A DNA stretch of 63,591 nt from Alphaproteobacteria bacterium bin52 (GCA_002238645.1 MPMT01000022.1:1-63591); one strand, 5' to 3'; positions 47,996 to 58,139 are shown, counted from the first letter of the stretch. Notes: generated by a model from the sequence alone, not told the origin. A program made the numbers and translations.

Positions 47996-48190
47996 TCAAA
48001 TGGTGCCGGCATCAGGCCGCCCGTCTCCGATCATTTTCGCTGCTCCCCGGCGTCCAGCCCCGTGACCTCCCCGCACAGCAGTCCCGGTCCCCGAGGCCAG
48101 GAAGTTCGCCGATGCATTCAGGTCGGCGTGATCAGCGTGGCCGCAGGCCACGCAGTTGAACCGGTCCCGTGTCTTCCGAGATCGGACCCG
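47996..48190 (-). pseudogene. TnpB (IS200/IS605) C-terminal remnant
   Basis: Read on the minus strand, one frame gives SRKTRDRFNCVACGHADHAD, then LNASANFLASGTG, ending at TGA 47996-47998. This is the zinc-ribbon half and final RuvC Asp segment of TnpB/OrfB. The first Cys pair and everything upstream are missing. It is a different sequence from the tnpB at the right edge. Confidence 0.7.
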
Positions 48191-48498
48191 GTCACCTGCA
48201 GGTTGCCGGGGCTTGTGAGGCGGAGGCGGCAGGCACCGCTATCACCCGGGTTGTGTCCACGGGGGTGGTGCAAGCAGGGGCTTTGGCTCCTGACAATTGG
48301 TCCAGGCGGTGCCAGTAGCACCAATGCGTCCGGGACCCCGGGGGACGCCTCAGGGAAATCCGGAACCGCGCACAATCCTCCCGGCAGTTCGGGCAAGATA
48401 CCGGCCGGCAACGCTGGTGGCTTGCCGCCCGGTCGGAGCAGGGTACTGCCAAACTCCGCCTGTCAATTTTCCCGGGCCCATTCGTGCAGGTTGTCGCC

Positions 48499-48740
48499 AT
48501 GCATCGCTACCGTACTCACCGCTGCGACGAGTTGCGGGTTGAACATGTCGACCGGACTGCCCGGATCTCCGGGTGGACTCACCGTCGTCGCGACCACGGG
48601 CAGCTGGTGTTCCTGGACCTGCGGGACCACTTCGGACTGACCCAGTGCGTGGTCGACGTCGAGGACGCCACCTTTGCCGCAGTCGAGGCGGCCCGGGTCG
48701 AGAGCGTGGTCACCGTGACCGGCCGGGTGGTCCGGCCGAG
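48499..48740 (+). pseudogene. duplicated 5' fragment of aspS (anticodon-binding domain)
   Basis: The first about 81 codons closely copy the intact aspS at 50501: both read MHRYRTH, ARVSGW or [25 protein letters not shown] and [13 protein letters not shown]. About ten residues differ, and silent differences also occur, so the copy is not recent. Similarity extends some 100 bp upstream of the start. After 48740 the aspS match ends and inverted helicase sequence begins. The frame stays open to 48975 (about 158 codons), so a short protein could still be made. Confidence 0.85.
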
Positions 48741-48754
48741 ACAGTACGCACCTC

Positions 48755-48957
48755 TTGTCGAGTTCCTCGATCTGGCCGTCGCCGCTGATCCAGATGCTTC
48801 GGATCACGCCGGGCAACAACACCGGTGTCTGTTTCGACCCTGGTGTCGCAGGCAGCGTGTCGCCATCACCTGGGCCGTGTCGTGGCCGGGACGGGAGGTC
48901 AGACAGCGCGCACTCCCTTCCGGGACCTGCAGAGGGATGTGCGATCAGACCACAGCG
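48755..48957 (-). pseudogene. duplicated 5' fragment of the DinG-like helicase gene
   Basis: On the minus strand this encodes [20 protein letters not shown], closely matching residues 20-40 of the intact helicase (WPGVTRSVWISGDGEIEDLD). The match continues through its start region and into the upstream DNA (both contain GATCAGACCACAGC). It is joined tail-to-tail to the aspS fragment. Confidence 0.8.
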
Positions 48958-49702
48958 CATCGGCAACGAAAATGACGGCCGGGTGCTGCCGCGGACCGCG
49001 CTTGGCGGCTCCCGATACCGCGCAGGAGTGCGGGCGATCCGGCACGGCGGCGCGGGCCTTGCGGAGCCTGAAGACGATCAACCGCGGGACCGGTCCTGTC
49101 TTCCGCCCGACCGCCGATCGGGTCCGGACAGGGACGCCGGCCGACGCTGTTCGATGACGAGGACACCGGGGCGGCCGAGACCCTGCGTTCGTTCGCCGTC
49201 GGGCCGGGTATCCGAACACCGTGCGGGACGAGGCCCGCGGGAACCGGACCGCCGTCGGCGGTCAAGTCCGCTGCTGCCGCACCGTGCCCGGTGACCTCGC
49301 CACCGTCACGTCACCCCGCAGACCATGGAACCCGGACGCACCGGGGCTACGCCGTTCACGATGATCACCCGGACCGCACCACGGGCAGGAGACAGTGGTC
49401 CCGCTTCCAGGGATACGGCGCTCATTGTCCCCGCAGCCCGGCACCTAAGGTGCCGGAACAACACCGGGATCAAGCGCCCTGTGATGCGACCTCAACGGGC
49501 CGTCAAGTTCAGTCCCGCAGGCCTTCCGCCGCAACCGGGTCCCGGGGCTCACGGGTCTTGTCTTCGTACCGCAAGCGGCCGGTTTCACGCTCGTGTCCCT
49601 GCAACGGGACGGAACCGTTCAGGCATTCACATGCTATGACATCGGCTCGTGAGGCACGTCACGCAGCCGGGCCGTTCCGGCCCGGTGCGAACGCTGTCGA
49701 TA
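48958..49702. other. gene-free stretch
   Basis: About 750 bp with only short GC-rich open frames on both strands and no recognisable domain, start context or IS end. Probably decayed DNA within the same unstable interval. Confidence 0.5.
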
Positions 49703-50053
49703 TCAGCCGTGCATTTTGGCCAGGCGCTGAGCGCATACCTTGGCAACGTCCCTCGTCGGAGACTCGCTTCCAGGCATCGTTGCCCAGCCCTGATCGCTGA
49801 CGTATCTGCCGCGCTTCCAGCTTTCCGTCTGGACCAGCTTGTCCAGTTTTCCGTCCTTGTCAGCTGCGCCTTCGAACTGGGCGACGCATATTCCAGCCAG
49901 GTTTTCGACCACGGCGTCCTGTGACATCTTTCTCGCGTTGGTGTGCGAGGTGCTGCTGGTGACTGCCCAGCCCGTGGAAAACATGACTATCGACAATGCG
50001 ATAGCACCGACGACGGCACCGGCGGTAAACGGCTTGATATGTTCCTTGTTCAT
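49703..50053 (-). CDS. small exported or membrane-anchored conserved hypothetical protein
   Basis: A 116-residue protein with GGAAATC shortly before its ATG. A hydrophobic N-terminal helix (FTAGAVVGAIALSIVMFSTG) is followed by a soluble domain with two cysteines (LAGICVAQF, AKVCAQRLAK) and a SWKRGRYVSDQGWATMPGS segment. That last segment is shared by a family of uncharacterised alphaproteobacterial proteins of about 115 residues. Function unknown. Confidence 0.78.
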   Translation of the reverse strand: MNKEHIKPFTAGAVVGAIALSIVMFSTGWAVTSSTSHTNARKMSQDAVVENLAGICVAQFEGAADKDGKLDKLVQTESWKRGRYVSDQGWATMPGSESPTRDVAKVCAQRLAKMHG

Positions 50054-50500
50054 CTCGATTTCCTTTCATGACAGATCGTCGCAACCCGAAAATGCTCCGC
50101 TGCCTCGAGTCACGCGAAGCAATTGCGACAACTGTCCAATGAAAAGAGAGCCTGCCGAATCGCCACAAGCACCCTATCACACCCAGGCTCAGTATTCCTG
50201 ATAAATCGCCATGGCCGCTCTGGGGGCCTGAAACGGTGACGACCGCGGCTCCCCCGCGCCGGATCGGGGCACCCGCACGGTTCGCAGAGAAGCCCGGATT
50301 TCCCGGCGACGGGGCAGTGATGCCTCGACCCGGACGGACGGTGCGCAGTACGGACCGGCACCGCGTGCCGGCACTTCACGCAAGACAGCGACCTGCGACG
50401 CTGGTAGGGTGCCGGCCGGCCGGAGCGGGGTCCTGCCGGGACCCTGCCGGCCCGCTCCACCGGATCCATTCGTCCACGTCATTTCGTGCAGGTCATCCCC
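50054..50500. promoter_or_regulatory. intergenic region holding the aspS promoter
   Basis: The 447 bp between the divergent hypothetical gene and aspS have no gene. The last 100 bp or so before aspS resembles the DNA upstream of the aspS fragment at 48499 (shared TTCGTGCAGGT just before the start in both), so the duplication carried the promoter region. No clear -35/-10 pair stands out. Confidence 0.5.
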
Positions 50501-52285
50501 ATGCATCGTTATCGTACCCACCACTGCAACGAGTTGCGGGTCGAACATGTCGGCCGGACAGCCCGGGTATCCGGGTGGATCCACCGCCGCCGCGACCACG
50601 GACAGCTGGTATTCCTCGACCTGCGGGACCACTTCGGACTCACCCAGTGCGTGGTCGATGCCGAGGACGACACCTTTGCCGCGGTCGAGGAGACCCGGGT
50701 CGAGAGCGTGGTGACCGTCACCGGCCGGGTGGTGCGACGCGACCCGGAAACCGTCAATCCGCGCCTGCCCACCGGCGAGGTCGAACTGCGGATCGATTCG
50801 TTCGAGGTGCTGTCAACGGCCGGGGTGCTGCCACTCCAGGTCAACGCAGAGGAGGACGCCGGGGAAGAAACCCGGCTGCGCTACCGGTTCCTCGATCTGC
50901 GGCGCGAGCGACTGCACGCCAACATCGTGCTGCGCTCGCAGGTCATTGCCTCGATCCGACGGCGCATGACCGAACGCGGCTTCATGGAATTCCAGACCCC
51001 GATCCTGACCGCGAGTTCGCCCGAGGGCGCGCGCGACTTCCTGGTGCCGTCGCGGCTGCATCCAGGCAGGTTCTACGCCCTTCCCCAGGCGCCACAGCAG
51101 TTCAAGCAGCTGGTGATGATGGCGGGATACGACCGCTACTTCCAGATCGCTCCGTGCTTTCGCGACGAGGACAGCCGCGCCGACCGCTCCCCCGGCGAAT
51201 TCTACCAGCTCGACGTGGAGATGAGCTTCGTCGAGCAGGAGGACGTGTTTGCCGAGATCGAGCCGGTCCTTGCCGGGGTGTTTGAGGAATTCTCCGACCG
51301 GACGGTGCCGCGCCCGTTCGCCCGCATCCCCTGGAGCGAGGCAATGCTCAGGTACGGCACGGACAAGCCCGACCTGCGCAACCCTCTGCAGATCCACGAC
51401 GTCTCCGACATCTTCGACGGAAGCGACTTCGCGATTTTCGCGAAAACCGTCGCCGGTGGCGGCGTGGTCCGTGCCCTGCCGGGACCGGGATGCGGATCGC
51501 GCGCGATCTGCGACCGGATGAACGCCTGGGCCCAGTCGCTGGGCGCACCGGGCATGGGCTACATAATCCTGGGCGAGGACGGCGGCCGGGGGCCGATCGC
51601 CTCGCGGCTCGCGGACGCGGCAGTAGCGGAGATGCGCCGGCGCACCGGGACCGGACCCGGCGACGCAATCTTCTTTGCCGCCGGCAGTGAGGCCGATGCA
51701 GCGCGGCTCGCCGGCCAGGCGCGGATCAGGCTGGGCGACGAACGGTCGCTCAGCGAGACCGATACCTACCGGTTCTGCTGGGTCGTTGACTTTCCGATGT
51801 ACGAGCGTGACGAGGCCACCGGCACCGTCGGGTTCTCGCACAACCCGTTCTCCATGCCGCAGGGTGGGCTCGGGGCGCTCGAGACCATGGATCCGCTCGA
51901 CGTGCTGGCCTACCAGTACGACATCGTCTGCAACGGTGTGGAACTGTCATCGGGCGCTATCCGCAACCATCTTCCCGACGTCATGCTGAAGGCCTTTGCC
52001 ATCGCCGGCTACACCACCGCGGACGTCGAGGCCAGGTTCGGCGGCATGCTGAACGCGTTCCGCTACGGCGCGCCGCCGCACGGCGGGATCGCGCCCGGCA
52101 TCGACAGGATCGTCATGCTGATCGCGAACGAACCGAACATCCGCGAGGTGATCCTGTTCCCGATGAACCAGCGAGCCGAGGACCTGATGATGGGCGCGCC
52201 AGGCGAGGTAAGCGACGCCCAGCTGCGGGAACTGCACATCCGCCGCAACGTCCGCGCGGCACCGACCGGGGGAGAGAGACCATGA
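50501..52285 (+). CDS. aspS: aspartyl-tRNA synthetase, probably non-discriminating
   Basis: A 594-residue bacterial-type class II synthetase: an N-terminal OB-fold, the core with motif 2 ([17 protein letters not shown]), the GAD insertion, and motif 3 [13 protein letters not shown]. His33 in HRRRDHG corresponds to His31 of the Pseudomonas aeruginosa enzyme, a position tied to the non-discriminating type that also charges tRNA-Asn; that subtype needs GatCAB to make Asn-tRNA. The start at 50501 follows family N-termini. The stop overlaps the next gene by 4 bp. A partial copy of its 5' end lies 2 kb upstream. Confidence 0.95.
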   Translation: MHRYRTHHCNELRVEHVGRTARVSGWIHRRRDHGQLVFLDLRDHFGLTQCVVDAEDDTFAAVEETRVESVVTVTGRVVRRDPETVNPRLPTGEVELRIDSFEVLSTAGVLPLQVNAEEDAGEETRLRYRFLDLRRERLHANIVLRSQVIASIRRRMTERGFMEFQTPILTASSPEGARDFLVPSRLHPGRFYALPQAPQQFKQLVMMAGYDRYFQIAPCFRDEDSRADRSPGEFYQLDVEMSFVEQEDVFAEIEPVLAGVFEEFSDRTVPRPFARIPWSEAMLRYGTDKPDLRNPLQIHDVSDIFDGSDFAIFAKTVAGGGVVRALPGPGCGSRAICDRMNAWAQSLGAPGMGYIILGEDGGRGPIASRLADAAVAEMRRRTGTGPGDAIFFAAGSEADAARLAGQARIRLGDERSLSETDTYRFCWVVDFPMYERDEATGTVGFSHNPFSMPQGGLGALETMDPLDVLAYQYDIVCNGVELSSGAIRNHLPDVMLKAFAIAGYTTADVEARFGGMLNAFRYGAPPHGGIAPGIDRIVMLIANEPNIREVILFPMNQRAEDLMMGAPGEVSDAQLRELHIRRNVRAAPTGGERP

Positions 52286-52464
52286 CCGAACCACGCGGCG
52301 CATCGGGGCTGCCGGCCCGGATCGAGAAGATCGTCGGCCGTGAGCGTGCGGACGCCGCGGCGGACGCCGCCCGGCGCACCGTCGAGACCATGGACCGCGA
52401 CAACGCCTGGTACCAGGAACCGGCGCATGTCTTCCGTCCCCTCACGGTCACGAGGCTGGCGTGA
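52282..52464 (+). CDS. small AtzG/GatC-like amidase partner
   Basis: A 60-residue protein between aspS and the amidase gene with 4-bp overlaps on both sides (ATGA). It is helical, and its end ([10 protein letters not shown]) recalls the EPAPVF-type tail of AtzG, the GatC-like small subunit that wraps the amidase AtzE. The match is short, so this is a suggestion based on position, size and tail. Confidence 0.5.
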   Translation: MTEPRGASGLPARIEKIVGRERADAAADAARRTVETMDRDNAWYQEPAHVFRPLTVTRLA

Positions 52465-53867
52465 GCGGGCTCGAGTGGCTTGATGCCGGCGAGGCGGCCC
52501 GGCTGATCGCATCAAGGCGCCTCTCGCCGGTCGAATACACCCGGGCCCTGCTCGATCGCATCGAGCGCCACGACGGCACCCTCGACAGCTTCATCGAACT
52601 GCGGCCCGAACGAGCCCTCGATGCGGCGCGCGCGGCCGAGGACGCGGTGATGTCGGGCGCCGCACTCGGCCCGCTGCACGGGGTCCCGTATGCGCTCAAG
52701 GACATCATCGACGTGGAGGGATGGCCAACCACCGCCCATTCACGGCTGCTCGACAGCGCCGTGGCCCGGCGTGACGCGGAGGTTGCGGCCCGTCTCGGGG
52801 CTGCGGGCGGCATCCTGCTCGGCAAGCTCTCGACGCATGAGTTCGCGCTCGGCGGCCCGTCCTTTGACCTGCCATGGCCGCCGGCCCGCAATCCCTGGGA
52901 CCGCACCCGCTCGCCCGGCGGGTCGTCAAGCGGTTCCGGGGCCGCGGTCGCCGCCGGGTTCGTGCCAATCGCGCTTGGCACCGATACAGGCGGATCGGTC
53001 CGCAACCCGGCATCCATGAACGGGCTGTTCGGCATGAAGGCGACCTACGGCCGCGTCAGCCGGCGCGGGGTCGTGCCGCTGTCGTTTTCTCTCGACCACA
53101 TCGGGCCGCTGACGCGCAGTGTCGCGGACAATGCACTCGCGCTCTCGGTGATCGCGGGACACGATCCGGCCGACCCGGGAAGTTCCGGCGAACCGGTCCC
53201 GGAATTCATGCCCGCCGCGGCTACAAATCTCGCGGGCGTGCGCATCGGCGTCATCCGGCACTTTCACCTGCGTGACCTGACCGCCGACCCCGAGATGACC
53301 GCCGCCTTCGAGGCGGCGGTCGGGCTGCTCGCGACCCTGGGCGCGGAGATTCGCGAGATCGAGGTTCGCCCGCTTGCCGAGTATGCGGCCTGCAACCGGG
53401 TGATCCTGCTGTGCGAGGCCTGTGCCATTCACGAGATGTGGATGAAGGAACGCCCCGGGGACTACGGCCGCCTGCTGCTCGAACGCCTGCTTCCCGGCCT
53501 CGCGTTCAGCGGCGTCGACTATGTCCAGGCCACCCGGACCCGGGCGCGGCTCGCCGCAGAGTTCAACGGCCTGTTCGACGACATCGATGCGGTGGTCGCC
53601 ATCAACAACATGGAGCCCGCCTTCCCGATCGAGGAGCCCGAGGTAGCGGAATATCACTATTCACGCCACGCCCGCACCCCGTTCAACGTCACCGGAAACC
53701 CGGCTCTGGCTGTTCCGACCGGTTTCTCGAGCCTGGGCCTGCCGCTGTCGATGCAGGTGATCACCCGGCTGTTCGACGAGGCGCTGGCATACCGGATCGC
53801 CGCGGCCCACGAGGCGGCAGCCGGCTGGACGGCAAGGCACCCCGATCTGGGAGGAACCGGAACATGA
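52461..53867 (+). CDS. amidase signature family protein (GatA/AtzE type)
   Basis: A 468-residue amidase with the Ser-cisSer-Lys triad: Lys in YALKDIID, Ser in GGSSSGSGAAVAAG, and the nucleophile in TDTGGSVRNPAS. It resembles GatA and AtzE. No gatB follows, and hydantoinase genes do, so a catabolic amidase (for biuret, ureido or ring-cleaved products) is more likely than a tRNA amidotransferase. The small preceding protein would be its partner. Confidence 0.85.
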   Translation: MSGLEWLDAGEAARLIASRRLSPVEYTRALLDRIERHDGTLDSFIELRPERALDAARAAEDAVMSGAALGPLHGVPYALKDIIDVEGWPTTAHSRLLDSAVARRDAEVAARLGAAGGILLGKLSTHEFALGGPSFDLPWPPARNPWDRTRSPGGSSSGSGAAVAAGFVPIALGTDTGGSVRNPASMNGLFGMKATYGRVSRRGVVPLSFSLDHIGPLTRSVADNALALSVIAGHDPADPGSSGEPVPEFMPAAATNLAGVRIGVIRHFHLRDLTADPEMTAAFEAAVGLLATLGAEIREIEVRPLAEYAACNRVILLCEACAIHEMWMKERPGDYGRLLLERLLPGLAFSGVDYVQATRTRARLAAEFNGLFDDIDAVVAINNMEPAFPIEEPEVAEYHYSRHARTPFNVTGNPALAVPTGFSSLGLPLSMQVITRLFDEALAYRIAAAHEAAAGWTARHPDLGGTGT

Positions 53868-55954
53868 CCACGCCAGCCGACACCGGGATAGCGTGGCTCG
53901 TCGGCGTCGATGTCGGGGGCACCTTTACCGACTTCCACGCGGTCAACACCGTTGATGGACGGGTGGTTCCGCACAAGCGCCCCTCGACGCCGGACGATCC
54001 GTCCCGGGCCATTCTCGAGGGTCTCGACGCGGTCATGGGGGAGGCCGGCATCCGTCCGGACGCCATCGCCCGGCTGGCCCACGGCACCACCGTCGCCACC
54101 AACACCCTGATCCAGCGCCGCGGCGCCCCGGTCTCCGTCATCACCACCGGCGGGTTCGGCGACCTGCTCGAGATCGGTCGCCAGATCCGCCCGAAGATGT
54201 ACGACATGAAGGAGGATCACCCGCCGCCGCTTGCGCCCCGGCACCTGCGTTTCGAGGTCGGCGAACGCATCGGCGGCAAGGGACAGGTGATCCGTGAACT
54301 GACCGACGAGGCCATCGACGAGGTGGTCGAAAGGGTGGCCGCAACCGACACCGCGGCCTGCGCAGTCTGCCTGCTGTTCTCCTTCCTCGCACCCGGTCAC
54401 GAACGGCGCCTCGGCCAGGCGCTGCGCACCCGCCTGCCGGATCGCAGCGTGTCCCTCTCCAGCGAGGTCCAGCCGGAGTTCCGCGAGTACGAACGGTTCT
54501 CGACCACGCTGCTCAATGCCTATCTCCAGCCGGTGGTCGGTCCCTACATGCACACGCTCGGCGAGAGGTTTGCTGCCTATGCACCGCAGGCACGGCTCGG
54601 CATCAACCAGTCCAACGGCGGTCTCATGTCGGTCGGGCGCGCGAGTGACATGCCGATCCGTTCCGCGCTGTCCGGGCCTGCGGCCGGCACGGTCGGCGCG
54701 ATCCACCAGGCCCGCCAGGCCGGTCGGGGGGACGTCATAACCCTCGACATGGGCGGAACCAGTGCCGACGTGGCGCTGATACGCGACTTCGAGGCGGAGA
54801 CCGGCTACGACCGGACCGTCGCCGGATTCCCGGTGCGGCTTCCGATGATCGACATCCACACCGTCGGCGCGGGCGGCGGATCCGTCGCCTGGTTTGACCG
54901 GGACGGGCTGATGAAGGTCGGTCCGGTGAGTGCCGGTGCCGCGCCCGGTCCGGCATGCTACGGGCGCGGTGGCATCGAGCCCACGGTCTCCGACGCCAAC
55001 CTGGTGCTCGGACGCCTGCCCGACCACCTGCTCGGCGGCGCGATGCGCCTCGATGCCGGGCTGGCCCGCAACGCCATCCGGCCGGTGGCCGATCGCCTCG
55101 GGTTTTCGATCGAGCGGACGGCGCACGGCATGCTCGGCATCGTCATCGCGAACATGGTCCGCGCAGTGCGCACGATCTCGGTCGAACGCGGCCACGACCC
55201 GCGCGACTTCGCCCTGATGGCCTTCGGCGGGGCCGGACCCCTGCACGGACTCGATGTCGCCCGCGCACTCGAGATGCGCGAGGTGATCGTCCCGCCGGCT
55301 CCGGGGCTGCTGTGCGCCGAGGGGCTGGTGGTCTCGGACCTGAGGGAGGATTTCGTGACCACCCGGCGGATTCCGTATGACGATGCGACCCGCGACGCGG
55401 TGGCCGAAGACCTCTCGGACCTTGTCCGGCGCGCCGCCTCGTGGTTTGCCACCGAGGCGATCCCGACCTCCGACCGGCGCGTGCAGATCGCCTTCGACAT
55501 GCGCTACGTGCGCCAGAACTTCGAGCTGACCGTTCCCTGGCTTGATGTCGACGGGGCCGATGACCGGGTGCTCGCCGACGCACTTGCCAGCACTCCGCTC
55601 GACAAACTCAGGAACCGGTTCTACCGGCTGCACGAACGCACCTACGGCCACTACACCGAGACCGATCCGATCGAGATCGTGAACCTGCGGATCACCGCCA
55701 CCGGGAGGGCCACTGCCGATCGACCGCTGCAGGCAGTGGCCCGCGTCACCGCGGATCCCGTCGGCCGGCGGAAGGTCTGGTTCACACCGGACAGTCCGGT
55801 CGACACCCCCGTCTACGACCGGGCCGACCTCGCGCGGGCACAGGTGCTGCACGGTCCGGCGGTGATCGAGCAGCTCGATGCGCTCACACTGGTCCACCCG
55901 GGAGACACGGTCCGGGTCGAGGCGGACGGTACAATGATCATAGAGGTGGCATGA
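53864..55954 (+). CDS. hyuA: hydantoinase/oxoprolinase subunit A
   Basis: A 696-residue ATP-dependent HyuA-type subunit. The actin-like ATPase motifs are VGVDVGGTFTDF near the start, HGTTVATNTLIQR and DMGGTSADVALI. Partners HyuB follow at once. Substrates of this group include N-methylhydantoin, 5-oxoproline and acetophenone (carboxylation), so the reaction is not fixed. Start at 53864 overlaps the amidase stop by 4 bp. Confidence 0.92.
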   Translation: MTTPADTGIAWLVGVDVGGTFTDFHAVNTVDGRVVPHKRPSTPDDPSRAILEGLDAVMGEAGIRPDAIARLAHGTTVATNTLIQRRGAPVSVITTGGFGDLLEIGRQIRPKMYDMKEDHPPPLAPRHLRFEVGERIGGKGQVIRELTDEAIDEVVERVAATDTAACAVCLLFSFLAPGHERRLGQALRTRLPDRSVSLSSEVQPEFREYERFSTTLLNAYLQPVVGPYMHTLGERFAAYAPQARLGINQSNGGLMSVGRASDMPIRSALSGPAAGTVGAIHQARQAGRGDVITLDMGGTSADVALIRDFEAETGYDRTVAGFPVRLPMIDIHTVGAGGGSVAWFDRDGLMKVGPVSAGAAPGPACYGRGGIEPTVSDANLVLGRLPDHLLGGAMRLDAGLARNAIRPVADRLGFSIERTAHGMLGIVIANMVRAVRTISVERGHDPRDFALMAFGGAGPLHGLDVARALEMREVIVPPAPGLLCAEGLVVSDLREDFVTTRRIPYDDATRDAVAEDLSDLVRRAASWFATEAIPTSDRRVQIAFDMRYVRQNFELTVPWLDVDGADDRVLADALASTPLDKLRNRFYRLHERTYGHYTETDPIEIVNLRITATGRATADRPLQAVARVTADPVGRRKVWFTPDSPVDTPVYDRADLARAQVLHGPAVIEQLDALTLVHPGDTVRVEADGTMIIEVA

Positions 55955-57645
55955 TGAGCGACAACCGGCCGACCACCGACCCGGTCACGACCGAGATTCT
56001 CTCCAACGCCCTGCAGTCGGTGGTCGACGAAGCCTTCGTCGCCCTGATGAAGAGCGCGTACTCGACCAACATCAAGGAACGCCACGATCATTCCTGCGCA
56101 GTCGTCGACCGCAACGGCCGGCTCGTGGTCCAGGCCGCCAACTCCATCCCGGTCCACATCGCCTCGGTGCTGGGGCAGATGCAGGCACTGCTGGCCAAAT
56201 ACCGGCCGGACGAGATCGAGGAGGGCGACATCTTCGCCGCCAACGATCCGCACGAGGGCGGCGGCACCCACCTGCCCGACGTCAGCCTCGCGAGGCCGGT
56301 GTTCGTTGACGGCGAGCTGCTGGGGTTCGTGTGCAACATCGCGCACCACGCCGACATCGGCGGCATGTCGCCCGGATCGATGGCCGGGGGCATGAACGAG
56401 ATCTACCAGGAAGGATTGAGGATCCCGGTGATCAAGCTGTTCCGCCGCGGGCAGCTCGATCGCGACCTGTTCGACATCCTGCTGATCAACGTCAGGGTGC
56501 GCGACGAGCGTCGTGGCGACTACAACGCCCAGTTTGCCGCCCTGCACCTCGCGGAACGGCGTCTGGTCGAGATCGCGGAGCCCAACGGTCCGGGGCTGAT
56601 CGCCGCGGTGTTCGACGACATCATCACCCGCACCGGGCAACGCATGCGCGACGCCATCGCCGCCATCCCCGACGGAGTGTACCGGTTCGAGGACGTGATG
56701 GACGACGATGGCCGGGCCGCGATCGACGTGCCGATCCGACTAGCCGCAACGATCGACGGCGAGGGGGCGAGCTTCGACTTTGCCGGGACCTCACCGCAGA
56801 CCCCCGGCAACATCAACATCCCGCTGCACGGCACCAAGGCCGCGGTCTGCTATGCCCTCAAGGCCATGCTTGATCCCGGGATTCCGAACAACCAGGGCGT
56901 GCTCGACGCCGTCGAGGTCACCGCGCCGCCCGGCACCATGCTGAGCTGCGTCGCTCCGGCGGCGGTGGCGTCGCGAGCCCACACCTCGCAGCGGATCATC
57001 GACGTGGTGATCGGGGCACTGGCCCCGGCACTTCCCGATGCCGCGGTCGGGGCCGCCAACGGCGCCAACTCGATGGCGGTGTTTGCGGGCCGCGACCCGG
57101 AAACCGACGAACCCTATGTCTATCTCGAGACCCTCGGCGGCGGGTTCGGAGGGCGCAACGACCGCGACGGGACCGACGGGGTGCAGGTACACATCACCAA
57201 TACCTCCAACCTGCCGGTCGAGGCGATCGAGCTCGAGTACCCGTTGCTGGTGGAACGCTACGGTCTCATTCCCGATTCGGGCGGTGCCGGGACGTGGCGG
57301 GGAGGACTCGGGCTGCAGCGCGTGGTGCGCCCGCTCGGTCATACCTGCATCTTCAACGGCGTCGGCGAACGGTTCCGCAACCGGCCCTGGGGCATCTTCG
57401 GTGGCCGGCCCGGCGGCAGCGGAAGTTTCTGGCTCCAGGAGGCGGACGGCAGCGAGCGCCGGCTCGCCAACAAGCCGCCTGACATGGAGCTGACACCGGA
57501 ACAGGCGGTAATCGTGAACACGCCGGGCGCCGGCGGCTATGGAGATCCGGCAGGCCGCGACCCGGCCCTTGTGGCGGCGGATCTTGAATCGGGCAAGTTC
57601 AGCGAGGGATTCGCGGCTCGCCACTACCGCAACAAAACTGAATGA
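55951..57645 (+). CDS. hyuB: hydantoinase/oxoprolinase subunit B
   Basis: A 564-residue HyuB-type subunit with the N-terminal DPVTTEILSNALQSVVDEAF, GDIFAANDPHEGGGTHLPD, and the C-terminal region around GGAGTWRGGLG and FGGRPGG. It works with HyuA to open a cyclic amide at the cost of ATP. It overlaps both hyuA and tsaE by 4 bp. Confidence 0.92.
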   Translation: MMSDNRPTTDPVTTEILSNALQSVVDEAFVALMKSAYSTNIKERHDHSCAVVDRNGRLVVQAANSIPVHIASVLGQMQALLAKYRPDEIEEGDIFAANDPHEGGGTHLPDVSLARPVFVDGELLGFVCNIAHHADIGGMSPGSMAGGMNEIYQEGLRIPVIKLFRRGQLDRDLFDILLINVRVRDERRGDYNAQFAALHLAERRLVEIAEPNGPGLIAAVFDDIITRTGQRMRDAIAAIPDGVYRFEDVMDDDGRAAIDVPIRLAATIDGEGASFDFAGTSPQTPGNINIPLHGTKAAVCYALKAMLDPGIPNNQGVLDAVEVTAPPGTMLSCVAPAAVASRAHTSQRIIDVVIGALAPALPDAAVGAANGANSMAVFAGRDPETDEPYVYLETLGGGFGGRNDRDGTDGVQVHITNTSNLPVEAIELEYPLLVERYGLIPDSGGAGTWRGGLGLQRVVRPLGHTCIFNGVGERFRNRPWGIFGGRPGGSGSFWLQEADGSERRLANKPPDMELTPEQAVIVNTPGAGGYGDPAGRDPALVAADLESGKFSEGFAARHYRNKTE

Positions 57646-58139
57646 CAGCCCTGCTCGGGCGGCTCGACTTGCATGGCGAAGCCGGGACCGAGGCGCTGGC
57701 GCGGCGGATTGCGGTCGTGCTCCGGGCGGGCGATGTCATCTGCCTGTCGGGTGATCTCGGCACCGGCAAGTCGGTGCTGGCCCGGGCGGTGATCCGCATG
57801 CTTGCCGGCTCCGATCTGGAGGTCCCGAGCCCGACCTTCACCCTGGTGCAGGCCTACGAGGCCCCGACTTTCGAGATCTGGCATGCCGACCTCTTCCGGC
57901 TCGCGGATGCGGGCGAGGTTGACGAGCTCGGGCTCGACGACGCCTTCGAGACTTCGGCGACGCTGATCGAGTGGCCGGAGCGGGCCGGTGACCGGCTGCC
58001 GGCGCGAAGGCTCGAAATCCGCCTCGAGTTTTGCCATAAGGACACCGATCGTCGGGCAACGCTCCGCGGTGATGCGTCCTGGCGGGAACGGGCCGACGTA
58101 ATCGTCGCGGGGTACGCAGTGGAACGAGATCGGCCATGA
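57642..58139 (+). CDS. tsaE: tRNA threonylcarbamoyladenosine biosynthesis ATPase
   Basis: A 165-residue P-loop ATPase with GDLGTGKSVLAR, VPSPTFTLVQAYE and WHADLFRL. TsaE with TsaB and TsaD places threonylcarbamoyl on A37 of ANN-decoding tRNAs and is essential in most bacteria. It is the first of the classical alphaproteobacterial tsaE-amgK-murU-addB cluster and overlaps the gene on either side. Confidence 0.95.
   Translation: MTALLGRLDLHGEAGTEALARRIAVVLRAGDVICLSGDLGTGKSVLARAVIRMLAGSDLEVPSPTFTLVQAYEAPTFEIWHADLFRLADAGEVDELGLDDAFETSATLIEWPERAGDRLPARRLEIRLEFCHKDTDRRATLRGDASWRERADVIVAGYAVERDRP

Noticed and set aside
52282..53867. Calling the two genes after aspS gatC and gatA
   Set aside because: No gatB is adjacent and hyuAB follow; the small protein has an AtzG-like tail, so a catabolic role is more likely.
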